From: Streptomyces sp. WM6386
GTDB lineage: Bacteria; Actinomycetota; Actinomycetes; Streptomycetales; Streptomycetaceae
NCBI RefSeq assembly: GCF_000972385.1
Contig: NZ_JXTE01000039.1
Coordinates: forward strand, 19,514-83,513
DNA: 64,000 nucleotides
Reading direction: 5' to 3'
The position numbers and the translations under genes were made by a program. Below, piece after piece: positions 45,559 through 56,757 of the stretch. The first letter of the stretch is position 1, and every line of letters begins with the position of its first letter. A model generated the notes under the pieces. It saw nothing but the letters and a program-made list of their open reading frames with translations, had not been told where the DNA came from and did no database searches.

Positions 45559-46737
45559 ATGGCGGTCACGAATGCGACGATCCGGGCGGTCAACGACCTG
45601 ACCGCGCGGTGGGCGGGAGCCTCGGAGGGCGGGACGGTCTTCTCGGCCGCGGGCGTGTGGCCGCTGCTGGCGTTCCTGGCGGACGGGGCGGGCGGTGCGG
45701 CGCGGGGTGAGCTCGCGGAGGCCGTGGGGATGCCCGCGGAGGAAGCGGCGGGCGCGGCGCGGGAGTTGCTGGCCGCCACGGGGGGGATGCGGGGGCTGGA
45801 CTCGGCGCTCGGGCTGTGGACCAAGCGGTTCGTGGAGCTCCGGGAGGAGTGGGAGGCGGGGCTGCCGGCCGCGGCGCACGGCGTGCTCACCGGCGACCTC
45901 GACGCCGATCAGGAGGCCCTGGACGCCTGGGCCGCCAAGCGCACCGGCGGGGCGATCGGGCGGATGCCGGTGACGCTGGGGCCGGACTCCTCGCTGGTGC
46001 TCGCGACCGCGCTGACGTTGCGGACCGACTGGGAGGTGCCGTTCCAGGGTGATCTCGTGCCGTGGTGCGGCCAGGACCGGGCGGGGCTCAGCCGCACCGA
46101 CTCGGACCTGGACGGCGTGGCGGTGGCGCGGACGGCGGTCGGGGCGGTGACCGAGGCGCGGGTGCGGGGGACCGACGGCGTCGATGTGCATCTGCTGCTC
46201 GGGGACGAGGAGCTGACACCCGGGCAGGTGCTCGGCACCGGGGTGGACATCCTGGCGGGCGCGGTGCCGGCCGTGCCCGGGAGCCGTCTGCCGCTCGGCG
46301 CGGTCGGGCCCGGGCTCAGGATCGGGACGGTCCGCACCGAGCGGCCCGAGCCGCCGAGCCTCACGCTCAGCACCGTCGAGTTCACGCTCGCCGCGGATCA
46401 CGACCTGCTGGCGCACCCCGGATTGTTCGGTCTGACCACGGCGTCCGACCGCGCCCCCGGCCACTTCCCCGGCATCAGCCCGGCGCCGCTCGCCCTCGCG
46501 GAGGGACGGCAGTCGGCGACGGCGACGTTCGGCGCACAGGGGTTCCGGGCGGCGGCCGTGACCGCGTACGTCATGGACTGGATGGGCTGGGAACCCGAGC
46601 CGAAGCACGAGTCCAAGCGGGGCTGCGCCGACTTCGACCGGCCCTTCGGATTCCTCGCCGTGCACCGGGAGACACGGCTCGTCCTCGCGGCGGGCTGGGT
46701 CACCGACCCGGGGCCCCACCGCGAGGACGACCTGTAG
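45559..46737 (+). CDS. Serpin-type serine protease inhibitor
   Basis: This 392-residue protein has the serpin fold pattern: an N-terminal helix with FSAAGVWPLLAFLADGA, the middle LVLATALTLRTDWEVPF (serpins have Tyr/Phe-LVNAIYFKG-xW) and the C-terminal signature FDRPFGFLAVHRETRLVLAA. Before it lies the presumed reactive-loop region (EGRQSATATFGAQGFRAAAV). Active inhibitors usually have a run of small residues in the hinge; the Ala/Thr-rich stretch here fits, but the target protease cannot be predicted. It has no signal peptide, so it would act inside the cell. The ATG at 45559 is used; a GTG at 45544 is an alternative. Serpins are uncommon in bacteria. Confidence 0.82.
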   Translation: MAVTNATIRAVNDLTARWAGASEGGTVFSAAGVWPLLAFLADGAGGAARGELAEAVGMPAEEAAGAARELLAATGGMRGLDSALGLWTKRFVELREEWEAGLPAAAHGVLTGDLDADQEALDAWAAKRTGGAIGRMPVTLGPDSSLVLATALTLRTDWEVPFQGDLVPWCGQDRAGLSRTDSDLDGVAVARTAVGAVTEARVRGTDGVDVHLLLGDEELTPGQVLGTGVDILAGAVPAVPGSRLPLGAVGPGLRIGTVRTERPEPPSLTLSTVEFTLAADHDLLAHPGLFGLTTASDRAPGHFPGISPAPLALAEGRQSATATFGAQGFRAAAVTAYVMDWMGWEPEPKHESKRGCADFDRPFGFLAVHRETRLVLAAGWVTDPGPHREDDL

Positions 46738-46788
46738 CCGACGGACCGTTGACGTACCAGAACCGCAGCGCCGATCTACGCTGCGTAC

Positions 46789-47895
46789 ATGACCCCACTG
46801 CCGGACTGTTACTGCCCCGTCGACGGCACCCGCGTCCCCGGCGGTTCGCTCGTCTGGTGCTGCCCGGTCTGCCGCGGCCCTCTCGACCTCGACTTCCACC
46901 CCACCCCGGCGTCGCTCAAGTCCCTGTCCGGACGGGCGAACTCCCTGTGGCGGTACGCCGAGACACTCCCCCTCGCGACCCCCTCGGTCTCCCTCGGCGA
47001 GGGCCGCACCCCGCTGGTCCCCCTGCGCGACGGCGTCTCGGCCAAGCTGGACTTCCTGATGCCGACGCTGTCCTTCAAGGACCGCGGCGCGGTGCTGCTC
47101 GCCGAACTGGCGCTGCGCCTGGAGCCGCGCCGGGTGGTCGCGGACAGCAGCGGCAACGCGGGCACGGCCGTCGCCGCGTACTGCGCCCGGGCGCGGCTGC
47201 CCTGCACGGTGTACGTCCCCGAGGGCACGTCGGCGAAGAAGCTGGAGCAGATCGGGGCGCACGGGGCCCGCCTGGAGGTGGTCGCCGGTGACCGTGAGGC
47301 GGCCGCGGCGGCGGCCCGGGAGGCGGCGGACTCGGCAGGCACCTTCTACGCCTCCCATGTCTTCAACCCGTACTTCCTGCACGGCACGAAGACCTACGTC
47401 CATGAACTCTGGGAGGACCTCGGCGGCCGCCTCCCGGACGTCCTCGTCCTTCCCGTCGGCAACGGCACGCTGCTGCTGGGCGCCGCCCTGGCCGTCGCCG
47501 AGCTGCACGGCGCCGGGCTGATCGACCGCCGGCCCGCCCTGTACGCGGTCCAGGCGGCGGCGGTGGCTCCGCTCGCCCATGCCTGGCAGGAGGGGGCGCA
47601 GGACCTCGTCGGCACGACTGCGGCGGCGCCGACTCTCGCCGAGGGCATCGCGATCCCCCGGCCGCCCCGGGCACGGCAGATCCTGCGGGCGGTGCGGGAG
47701 TCCGGGGGCACCTTCGTGACGGTGACCGAGGATCAGATCCGGCACGCCCAGCGGGACCTGGCGTCGATGGGGCTGTTCGTGGAGTCGACGGGAGTGGCGT
47801 GCTGGGCGGCCGTGCGGGAGGGGGTGCTCGGGGAGCGGAGCGGGGTGGTGCCGCTGTGCGGGGCGGGCATGAAGTCGGGGCTGGCGGAGGCGTAA
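46789..47895 (+). CDS. Threonine-synthase-like PLP enzyme with zinc ribbon
   Basis: This 368-residue fold-type II PLP enzyme has the cofactor lysine in LSFKDRG, the phosphate/substrate loop SSGNAGTA and the glycine-rich PVGNGTLLLG. The N-terminus (CYCPVDG then WCCPVCRG) forms a zinc ribbon as in many actinobacterial threonine synthases. It is somewhat short for ThrC and stands alone without hom or thrB, so it may be a paralogue acting on another O-phospho or hydroxy amino acid. It starts at the ATG at 46789, 51 bases after the serpin gene. Confidence 0.85.
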   Translation: MTPLPDCYCPVDGTRVPGGSLVWCCPVCRGPLDLDFHPTPASLKSLSGRANSLWRYAETLPLATPSVSLGEGRTPLVPLRDGVSAKLDFLMPTLSFKDRGAVLLAELALRLEPRRVVADSSGNAGTAVAAYCARARLPCTVYVPEGTSAKKLEQIGAHGARLEVVAGDREAAAAAAREAADSAGTFYASHVFNPYFLHGTKTYVHELWEDLGGRLPDVLVLPVGNGTLLLGAALAVAELHGAGLIDRRPALYAVQAAAVAPLAHAWQEGAQDLVGTTAAAPTLAEGIAIPRPPRARQILRAVRESGGTFVTVTEDQIRHAQRDLASMGLFVESTGVACWAAVREGVLGERSGVVPLCGAGMKSGLAEA

Positions 47896-47933
47896 GCGCT
47901 CCGCTGGAAGTGCGGTGGAGCGGATGTTGTTCG

Positions 47934-48005
47934 TCTGCGGCGCCGTCGTGGCTGGTCGCGCCCACGCGGCGGCAGCCGCACATTGACACAGCCCCGCGCC
48001 CCTTC
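47934..48005 (-). repeat. Streptomyces interspersed repeat, copy 3
   Basis: Read on the minus strand it begins AGGGGCGCGGGGCTGTGTCA, has a GCGGCTGCCGCCGC palindrome and continues GCGCGACCAGCCACGACGGC, paralleling copy 2. It fills part of the gap between the convergent PLP-enzyme and SDR genes. Confidence 0.75.
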
Positions 48006-48145
48006 GGGCGCTGCCGAACCGCAGTGGACTTCACCCGGCCCGCTCAGCCAGTTCGACAAGGGCGGGCCCCCGTTCGGGCCGGGGGTGCCGCAGACCCCGT
48101 TCACGGTGGCTCGGGTGGACGGGATCTCAGGGGTCGTTCGGGCGG

Positions 48146-48976
48146 TCAGTCGTCGAAACCGGTCGTCCGGGTGGTCTTCTCCCACGCCGTGACGTCCTCG
48201 CGGACCTGGTCGAGGTGGCCCAGGACCGCGGTGACGCCGTCGTCGCCGAGCGGGAGGCGCAGGGGCGTGTGCTCTGCCTGGAGGGCGGCCAGGATCACCG
48301 CCGCCGCCTTGGCCGGGTCGCCGGGCTGGGAGCCGTCGCCGCCGGCGACGAACCCACGGGTGCCGCTGACCTTGGCGTACACCCCGCTGTCCGCGCTCGC
48401 GCCGGCCCGGTCCGCCTCGAACAGCGAGGTCCGGAAGGCGCCCGGCTCCACGATCAGCACCTTGATGCCGAACTCCTCGACCTCGTCCGCGAGCGCCTCG
48501 GACATGCCTTCCAGGGCGAACTTCGTCCCGCTGTAGGCGCCGAAGCCCGCGAAGGACATCTGCCCGCCCATGCTGCTCATCTGCACGATCGCCCCGGAGC
48601 GCCGCTCCCGCATCGAGGGCAGCACCGCCCGCACGAGCGCCGCGGGCCCGAAGACGTGCACGTCGAACAGCGCGCGCAGCTCGTCCTCCCCGGTCTCCTC
48701 GAAGGCGCCGACATGGGTGCGGCCCGCGTTGTTGACCAGGACGTCGATCCGCCCGTGCCGCGCCACCACGTCCCGTACCGCCGCCTCGGCGGCCGCCGTG
48801 TCGGCGACGTCCAGGCGCAGCGCCTCCACCTGGTCGGGGTGGGCGGCCACGAGGTCGTCCAGCGCCTCGGGCCGACGGACGGCGCCGACGACGACGTCGC
48901 CGTCGCCGAGGGCCGCCTGCGCGATCTCCCGTCCGAATCCGCTGCTCGCTCCCGTGATCAGCCAGACCTTGTTCAT
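48146..48976 (-). CDS. Short-chain dehydrogenase/reductase
   Basis: This 276-residue classical SDR has the NAD(P) site TGASSGFGREIA at residues 8-19, the NNAGRT motif, the catalytic Ser in VQMSSMGG and Tyr-x3-Lys in YSGTKFALEG. The arrangement suits NADP-dependent carbonyl reduction of an unknown substrate. The ATG at 48976 (MNKVWLI) has AAGGGGAT upstream; an ATG five codons earlier does not. It diverges from a LysR gene, its likely regulator. Confidence 0.93.
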   Translation of the reverse strand: MNKVWLITGASSGFGREIAQAALGDGDVVVGAVRRPEALDDLVAAHPDQVEALRLDVADTAAAEAAVRDVVARHGRIDVLVNNAGRTHVGAFEETGEDELRALFDVHVFGPAALVRAVLPSMRERRSGAIVQMSSMGGQMSFAGFGAYSGTKFALEGMSEALADEVEEFGIKVLIVEPGAFRTSLFEADRAGASADSGVYAKVSGTRGFVAGGDGSQPGDPAKAAAVILAALQAEHTPLRLPLGDDGVTAVLGHLDQVREDVTAWEKTTRTTGFDD

Positions 48977-49058
48977 CTCGATCCCCTTCATTCGAGTGGT
49001 TCGTCTACCAGCCTGCTGCGAAAGTCCGTTGCCCGTCCAAGACCCACGGTGATAACCG

Positions 49059-49964
49059 ATGGCTATGACAACGGACGTGCACCTGAGGGATCTGCGCTAC
49101 TTCCTCGCGGTGGCCGAGGACCTGCACTTCACCCGCGCGGCCGAACGGCTGTATGTGTCCCAGCCCGCCCTGAGCAAGCAGGTACGGGCTCTGGAGCGGC
49201 AGTTGGGCGTCGAGCTGTTCCGCCGCGATCGGCACGGCGTGACGCTCACCGGGGCGGGGGAGGCGCTGCTGCCGCACGCCCGGCGGGTGCTGGCCGACTG
49301 GGCGGAGGGCGCGGCGGCGGTGGCGGCGGCCCGCTCGGCCCAGCGCAGCACACTGGTCGTGGGGATGAGCACCAGCCCGGGCCGTGGCGGACTGCTGCCG
49401 GCGATCCGGTCCCGTTTCACCGCGGCCCATCCGGACGCGGCACTGCGTGTGCGCCAGGTGAGTTGGGAGGACCCCACCGCGGGCCTGGCGGACGGGGACG
49501 CGGACGTCGCCTTCGTGTGGCTGCCCCTGCCGGACGCCGACCGCTACGCGTGGACGGTGGTCGCCGAGGAACCCCGCCTGATCGCCCTCCCGGAGACCCA
49601 CCCGCTGGCGTCCCGCCCGGAACTCGACTTCGCCGACCTCGCCGGCGAACCGTTCCTCGCCCTCCCCGAGAGCGCGGGCCCCCTGCGCGACCACTGGCTC
49701 GCCCTCGACGAACGCGCCGGCCGCCCGGCCCGCATCGGCGCGGAGATCGCCGGCACGGAGGAGACGTACGAGGCCCTGGTCGCCGGCCTCGGCATCTGCC
49801 TGGTCGCCGAGGGAAACGCTCCGCTGATCACGCTGGGCGGGGTGGTGACGCGGGCGGTGCGCGGGGTGAGCCCGAGCCGGTATGCCCTCGCCTGGCGGGA
49901 GGGGGACCGCAGACCGCTGGTGCGGGCGTACGCGGAGGCGTGCCGGTCGGTCGCGGGAGCCTGA
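49059..49964 (+). CDS. LysR-family transcriptional regulator
   Basis: This 301-residue LysR protein has the winged helix in residues 6-64 (FTRAAERLYVSQPALSKQVR, ALERQLGVELFRRDRHGVTL) and a periplasmic-binding-like effector domain. It lies 82 bases from the divergent SDR gene, the classic arrangement in which LysR controls its neighbour from a shared spacer. The effector is unknown. Confidence 0.93.
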   Translation: MAMTTDVHLRDLRYFLAVAEDLHFTRAAERLYVSQPALSKQVRALERQLGVELFRRDRHGVTLTGAGEALLPHARRVLADWAEGAAAVAAARSAQRSTLVVGMSTSPGRGGLLPAIRSRFTAAHPDAALRVRQVSWEDPTAGLADGDADVAFVWLPLPDADRYAWTVVAEEPRLIALPETHPLASRPELDFADLAGEPFLALPESAGPLRDHWLALDERAGRPARIGAEIAGTEETYEALVAGLGICLVAEGNAPLITLGGVVTRAVRGVSPSRYALAWREGDRRPLVRAYAEACRSVAGA

Positions 49965-50009
49965 CAGGGCGGCTGCTTCGCGGCGCACCGGGCTGTCTAC
50001 GATCACCGC

Positions 50010-50918
50010 ATGAGCGCGTGGAAGAGGGCCCTGGACGCGGCGGGGATCCGGGAGCCGGAGCTGCGGAGCGACTACGACGCCCAGCGGCGGCTGGTGGCAC
50101 GCGAGCGGCGCAGTTCGTATCTCGCGGCCCGGGTGCTGCTGCCGCGGCCGATGCTGCCGCACGTGGTGGCCGCGACGGCAGTGATGCACCACGGGGACGA
50201 CCTCCTGGACACCGGCCCGAAGCCCCGGCGGGTGGCGGCGTGGGCGTCCTGGGAGCAGCGGATGCGCGAGGCGCTGGAGAAGGGCGTGGCCGACGATCCG
50301 CCGATCCGCGCGTTCCTGCACACCGTGACCGCGTATCCGCGGCTCAGGGAGGCGATGGCGGAGTATCTGGCCACCGCCACAGCCGAGTTGGAGTTCACCG
50401 GCTTCACGACGGAGGCCGACTTCCAGGCCTATGTGGACGCGTACTCGCTGCCCGCCTACATGCTGGTCGGCACCTTGCTGGGGCCGCAGACCGACGACGG
50501 ACGGTACCGGGCACTGTCCCGGACCCTCATCGAGGGCAGCCAGCGCCTCGACTTCGTCAACGACCTCGCCGAGGACCTCCCGGAAGGCCGCCTCGGCATC
50601 CCGGACGAGACCCTGCGGCGCTACTCGCTCACGGCGGAGGACCTGGCGGCGGGCCATGCGTCACCGGGCCTGCACGATCTGGTGAACGACCAGATCGACG
50701 CCGCCCGCACCGCCCTGAAGGCGGCACGCGAACTACCGGCCCTCGCCGCGCCACAGGGCCGTGCACTGCTGAGCGCGGTGATCGAGATCGAACTCCTGAC
50801 CGCGGACGCGGCGGCGGCCCGCGGAACGGGGCTGCTGCACGGCTCCGCGAGCCCGCCGCTGCCGGGCACACTGCGAGTACTGCGCAACGCCCGCAAGCTA
50901 CGCCGAACGACGTCCTGA
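50010..50918 (+). CDS. Squalene/phytoene-synthase family protein
   Basis: This 302-residue protein has both Asp-rich motifs of head-to-head prenyl synthases: HHGDDLLD at 60-67 and DFVNDLAEDLPEGRLGIP at 181-198. SRTLIEGSQRL precedes the second motif, as in the family. The protein should condense two prenyl diphosphates or carry out a related reaction, but no other carotenoid or hopanoid genes (crtI, hpn, shc) are near. It starts at the ATG at 50010. Confidence 0.88.
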   Translation: MSAWKRALDAAGIREPELRSDYDAQRRLVARERRSSYLAARVLLPRPMLPHVVAATAVMHHGDDLLDTGPKPRRVAAWASWEQRMREALEKGVADDPPIRAFLHTVTAYPRLREAMAEYLATATAELEFTGFTTEADFQAYVDAYSLPAYMLVGTLLGPQTDDGRYRALSRTLIEGSQRLDFVNDLAEDLPEGRLGIPDETLRRYSLTAEDLAAGHASPGLHDLVNDQIDAARTALKAARELPALAAPQGRALLSAVIEIELLTADAAAARGTGLLHGSASPPLPGTLRVLRNARKLRRTTS

Positions 50919-51003
50919 CCGGGAAGCTCCCGACGATGTGAAGGCGGTCGCCCCCGTTGACGATCTCGTGGCCCGGCCCCCGTCGAGTCGCTACGGTTGA
51001 GCC

Positions 51004-51585
51004 ATGACCGCACTGCCCGACTGGATGCGCCCGCCGCGCGCGGAAGGCTGGTTCGCGGAGGACCTGGACCGCCTCCCCGAGGCACCCCGCCATACCGAGC
51101 TGATCGACGGAGCTCTCGTCTTCCTGATGTCGCCCCAGCGGTGGTGGCACGGCCACCTCGTCACCATGCTCACCGTCGCTCTCATGGAGCAGGCGCCCGC
51201 CGATGTCAGAGTCGGCCGCGAGATGACCATAAAGCTGGACGCGCGAAACCGGCCCGAGCCGGATCTGCTGTTGACGACAGCCACGTACGACGGAGACCGC
51301 ACCTGGTTCACACCGGACGAGGTACGGCTCGTCATCGAGGTCGTCTCCCCCGAGTCCGCCCACCGCGACCGCACGGTCAAGCTCCGCAAGTACGCGGAGG
51401 CCGGCATCCCGCACTACTGGTGCGTCGAGGACGAGGACGGGGCACCCGTCGTCCACGTCTACGAACTCGACGAACCGACCGGCCGCTATGCGCCCGGCGG
51501 TATCTTCCGGGGCACCCTGGAGCGCCCGGTGCCTTTCGAGATCAGCCTGGATCTGGACAAGCTCACCCCGCCCAGCGGGAACTAG
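51004..51585 (+). CDS. Uma2-family PD-(D/E)xK nuclease-fold protein
   Basis: This 193-residue protein is of the Uma2 (DUF820) type, expanded in Streptomyces. The core reads TELIDGALVFLMSP, then RPEPDLLLTT and VRLVIEVVSPES with a downstream Lys in KLRKYAEAGIPHYWCVE, the usual Asp/Glu-x-Val arrangement of the nuclease fold. Substrate and role are unknown. A strong hairpin follows 16 bases later. Confidence 0.88.
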   Translation: MTALPDWMRPPRAEGWFAEDLDRLPEAPRHTELIDGALVFLMSPQRWWHGHLVTMLTVALMEQAPADVRVGREMTIKLDARNRPEPDLLLTTATYDGDRTWFTPDEVRLVIEVVSPESAHRDRTVKLRKYAEAGIPHYWCVEDEDGAPVVHVYELDEPTGRYAPGGIFRGTLERPVPFEISLDLDKLTPPSGN

Positions 51586-51601
51586 GAGTCGTACGGGAAC
51601 G

Positions 51602-51639
51602 CGGAGGGGGCCGGGCTCACCGGAGCCCGGCCCCCTCCG
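51602..51639. terminator. Bidirectional terminator between the Uma2 and ychF genes
   Basis: A 17-bp perfect GC-rich stem (CGGAGGGGGCCGGGCTC and its complement, 4-base loop) lies between two convergent genes and can serve both. Confidence 0.92.
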
Positions 51640-51649
51640 TCACGGCTGA

Positions 51650-52738
<1,089 letters not shown>

Positions 52739-52906
52739 GTTGCGACTTCCCGTACGTGAGAGGAGAGGACTGAGGGCTGGGGCCGATCCACCAGTCTACG
52801 GCGTACCGGGCCCCGCCCCCTTCGAGGCGTCGAACACTTGGCCAAGGTCGATCCCTCGGCGTGTCTGAGGGGCGATTCTGCATATAAACCGTCCTAAGTT
52901 GGTCCG

Positions 52907-53437
52907 GTGGAGCAACACAGGACGCGACCCCCGCACATCCGAGCACGACGCGAGACGCCTTCCCTGCCCCCGCAGGCGGCCCGCGGCGGGCGCCGTCCGG
53001 CGGCCGTACGACGGCCCGCTCCCCCGGTCGTGCAGGCGGTGCGACGCTTCCCCAACCCCCGGCTCACCGGGCTCGGCGGTGGTCTGTTCTGCATCGCGGT
53101 GATGCTGGTGCTCGGCTGCCTTGACGCACTGACGTTCGGGTCACTGACGGTGTACGGCGTGCTGTTCCTGCCGGTGTGCGTGCTGACGGCCGTCTGGGTG
53201 CGGCGGGGCGACCTGGTCACCGCTCCCATCGTGGTGCCGATCGCCTTCGCCGCGGGGCTCGTCCCCCTCGCCCAGGAAGGGGACGGGTTCGGCGCCCGGC
53301 TGATGGGCCTCGTGACGGCCCTGGCCACCGAGGCCGGATGGCTGTACGGCGGGACACTCCTCGCCGGTCTGATCGTGACCGTACGGAAGATCCGGCTGAT
53401 GAACCGCCGGCGGCAGGCGAACCGCCGGCTCTCGTGA
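52907..53437 (+). CDS. DUF6542-type membrane protein
   Basis: This 176-residue protein has a Pro/Arg-rich cytoplasmic N-terminus of about 50 residues followed by four hydrophobic segments (about 57-78, 80-97, 103-120 and 130-156) and a basic tail. I recognise the pattern as the streptomycete DUF6542 proteins, of unknown function. The GTG at 52907 is used. The gene ends 1 base before the stop end of the convergent ppgK gene. Confidence 0.8.
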   Translation: MEQHRTRPPHIRARRETPSLPPQAARGGRRPAAVRRPAPPVVQAVRRFPNPRLTGLGGGLFCIAVMLVLGCLDALTFGSLTVYGVLFLPVCVLTAVWVRRGDLVTAPIVVPIAFAAGLVPLAQEGDGFGARLMGLVTALATEAGWLYGGTLLAGLIVTVRKIRLMNRRRQANRRLS

Positions 53438-53438
53438 G

Positions 53439-54182
<744 letters not shown>

Positions 54183-54211
54183 GGCCCTACGTTACGACGG
54201 GCGACCGACAG

Positions 54212-55213
54212 TCACTCCTTCGAGGCGCCCGTACGCTCCGCGACCAGCGCCGCGGCCTCCTCGCGCAGATCGCGGCGGAGTTCCTTGGGCAACGAGAAGG
54301 TGATGGACTCCTCGGCCGTCTTCACGGTCTCGACGTCGCCGTAGCCGCGCTCGGCCAGCCACTCCAGGACGCCCTCGACCAGGACGTCCGGGACCGAGGC
54401 GCCGGAGGTCAGGCCGACCGTGGTGACGCCCTCCAGCCAGGCCTCGTCGATCTCGTCGGCGAAGTCGACCAGGTGGGCGGCGGGGGCGCCGGCGTCCAGG
54501 GCGACCTCGACCATGCGGATCGAGTTGGAGGAGTTCTTGGAGCCGACGACGATGACCAGCTGGGCGTCGTCGGCCAGCTTCTTCACCGCGACCTGGCGGT
54601 TCTGCGTGGCGTAGCAGATGTCGTCGCTGGGCGGCGAGATCAGGCCCGGGAACTTGTTCTTGAGAGCGTCGACCGTCTCCATGGTCTCGTCGACGGAGAG
54701 CGTGGTCTGGGAGAGCCAGACGACCTTGGACGGGTCGCGCACCTCGACCTTGGCGACGTCCTCGGGGCCGTCGACCAGGGTGATGTGGTCGGGGGCCTCG
54801 CCGGAGGTGCCGATGACCTCCTCGTGGCCCTCGTGCCCGATCAGGAGGATGTCGTAGTCCTCCTTGGCGAAGCGGACGGCTTCCTTGTGGACCTTGGTGA
54901 CCAGCGGGCAGGTCGCGTCGATGGTGGCGAGCTTCCCGCGCGCGGCCTCCTCGTGGACGACGGGCGCGACGCCGTGCGCGGAGAACATGACGATGTTCCC
55001 CTCGGGAACCTCCTCCGTCCGCTCGACGAAGATGGCGCCCTTCTTCTCCAGGGTCTGCACGACGTACTTGTTGTGGACGATCTCGTGCCGGACGTACACC
55101 GGAGCGCCGTACTGCTCCAGGGCTTTCTCGACGGCGATCACGGCGCGGTCCACACCCGCGCAGTAGCCCCGGGGGGCGGCGAGCAGGACACGGCGGCCAG
55201 GCGAAGCAGTCAT
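54212..55213 (-). CDS. ispH: 4-hydroxy-3-methylbut-2-enyl diphosphate reductase IspH
   Basis: IspH catalyses the last step of the MEP pathway, giving IPP and DMAPP. The 333-residue protein has the three cluster cysteines in [25 protein letters not shown] and [11 protein letters not shown], plus [10 protein letters not shown] and [13 protein letters not shown]. The ATG at 55213 is chosen (GGGACGC upstream); another ATG lies three codons earlier. It diverges from the amino acid permease gene. It could supply precursors to the lone squalene-synthase-like protein in this window. Confidence 0.96.
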   Translation of the reverse strand: MTASPGRRVLLAAPRGYCAGVDRAVIAVEKALEQYGAPVYVRHEIVHNKYVVQTLEKKGAIFVERTEEVPEGNIVMFSAHGVAPVVHEEAARGKLATIDATCPLVTKVHKEAVRFAKEDYDILLIGHEGHEEVIGTSGEAPDHITLVDGPEDVAKVEVRDPSKVVWLSQTTLSVDETMETVDALKNKFPGLISPPSDDICYATQNRQVAVKKLADDAQLVIVVGSKNSSNSIRMVEVALDAGAPAAHLVDFADEIDEAWLEGVTTVGLTSGASVPDVLVEGVLEWLAERGYGDVETVKTAEESITFSLPKELRRDLREEAAALVAERTGASKE

Positions 55214-55338
55214 GCGTCCCATCGTAAGGCCGCGCCCGACGGGTCGAAGATCGCGTTGTTGGCGAGACTGGCCGGGAAGTGTGAAGGGCGGGGAACCGGC
55301 GACGGCAGTCGACAGATGAAGCACCGGCGGAGGCATCG

Positions 55339-56709
55339 ATGTCCGAGACCCAGACGACGACCCGTACCGCCGATCCTGGCCATGACCTGCGGCGCAGCCT
55401 CGGATTCCGGGATCTGGTCGTCTACGGGCTGCTTTTCATCGCCCCCATGGCGCCCGTCGGCGTGTTCGGCACGCTCGACGCCAAGTCGCACGGGGCGGTG
55501 GCGCTGGTCTATGTCGTCGCCACGGTCGCGATGGCGTTCACCGCGTTCAGCTACGCGCAGATGGTGAGGGTGGTCCCGCGCGCGGGCTCGGTGTACGCCT
55601 ACGCGCGCGTGGCGCTCGGGAAGGAGGCCGGGTTCATCGCGGGCTGGATGGCGATGCTGGACTACTTGCTCATCCCGGCGGTCGCGTATCTCTTCTCCGG
55701 TATCGCGATGAACGCGCTGGTCCCGGAGGTCTCCCGGTGGGTGTGGACGGCGGTGGCGGTGGTCGTGACGACGCTGCTGAACCTGTGGGGCGTACGGGCC
55801 GCGGCCCGGGTCGGCTTCCTGGTGCTGGCGATGGAGATCGTGGTCCTGCTGGTGTTCATGGTCTCCGCGACCGTCGTCCTCGCGCGCGACGGTGCCGAGC
55901 GGGGATGGCTGTCGCCGCTGTCGGGGGACGGCTCGCAGGGGGCGTTCGCGCTGTCGGCGGTGCTCGGGGCGGTGTCGATCGCGGTGCTGTCGTATCTCGG
56001 CTTCGACGCGATCGCGTCCTTCGCCGAGGAGGTCACCGGTGGGTCGGCGAAGGTGGCGCGGGCTGTGCTGTTCTGTCTGGCGCTGGCGGGTGTGCTGTTC
56101 GTGGCGCAGACGTATCTGGTGGCGCTGCTGGAGCCGATGTCGTCCGCGGATCTGGCGGCCCGGCCGGAGAAGCAGGGGTCCGCCTTCTACGACGCCGTGG
56201 ACGTGTCCGTCGGGAGCTGGCTGCACGATCTGGTGGCGGTGAGCAAGGCGATCGGGGCGGCGTTCGCGGCGCTGGCCGGGCAGGCGGCCGCGGGGCGGCT
56301 GTTGTTCGCGATGGGGCGGGACCGGCGGTTGCCGCGGGTGCTGTCGAAGACGGACTCCGGGGTGCCGCGCGTGGCGCTGCTGTGCGCGGCCGTCATCACG
56401 CTGGTGGCGGCGGTGTGGGCGGCCCGGCGGGACGACGGGATGGACCATCTGGTGTCGGTCGTCGACATCGGCGCGCTCACGGCCTTCACGCTGCTGCACG
56501 CGAGCGTGGTCGGGTGGTTCGCGGTACGGCGGCGGGGTGGGGAGGTGAGCTGGTGGCGGCATGTGCTGGTGCCGGTGGTGGGGGCGGTGATCACGGTCGC
56601 GGTGATCGTGGAGGCGTCGGCGGCGGCACAGGTGGTGGGGACGGTGTGGTTCGTGATCGGACTCGCGGTCCTGCTGGGGCAGCGGGGGCGGGCGGAGGTC
56701 GCGCAGTGA
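55339..56709 (+). CDS. APC-family amino acid permease
   Basis: This 456-residue protein has about twelve hydrophobic segments and the APC superfamily marks: helix 1 [15 protein letters not shown], helix 3 [20 protein letters not shown] and helix 6 [14 protein letters not shown]. It belongs to the branch related to putrescine/amino acid importers. The substrate is not evident. The xseA gene starts 48 bases later. Confidence 0.92.
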   Translation: MSETQTTTRTADPGHDLRRSLGFRDLVVYGLLFIAPMAPVGVFGTLDAKSHGAVALVYVVATVAMAFTAFSYAQMVRVVPRAGSVYAYARVALGKEAGFIAGWMAMLDYLLIPAVAYLFSGIAMNALVPEVSRWVWTAVAVVVTTLLNLWGVRAAARVGFLVLAMEIVVLLVFMVSATVVLARDGAERGWLSPLSGDGSQGAFALSAVLGAVSIAVLSYLGFDAIASFAEEVTGGSAKVARAVLFCLALAGVLFVAQTYLVALLEPMSSADLAARPEKQGSAFYDAVDVSVGSWLHDLVAVSKAIGAAFAALAGQAAAGRLLFAMGRDRRLPRVLSKTDSGVPRVALLCAAVITLVAAVWAARRDDGMDHLVSVVDIGALTAFTLLHASVVGWFAVRRRGGEVSWWRHVLVPVVGAVITVAVIVEASAAAQVVGTVWFVIGLAVLLGQRGRAEVAQ

Positions 56710-56757
56710 CCGGCGGGCGTGGGCCGCATTGTCACAACCGGCCACTACGCTCGGCGC

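Noticed and set aside
44314..47745. Very long minus-strand open frame (1143 codons) covering the serpin and PLP-enzyme genes
   Set aside because: It is an antisense shadow produced by extreme third-position GC. Only its last 385 codons (DUF4190 protein) have a ribosome site and family features.
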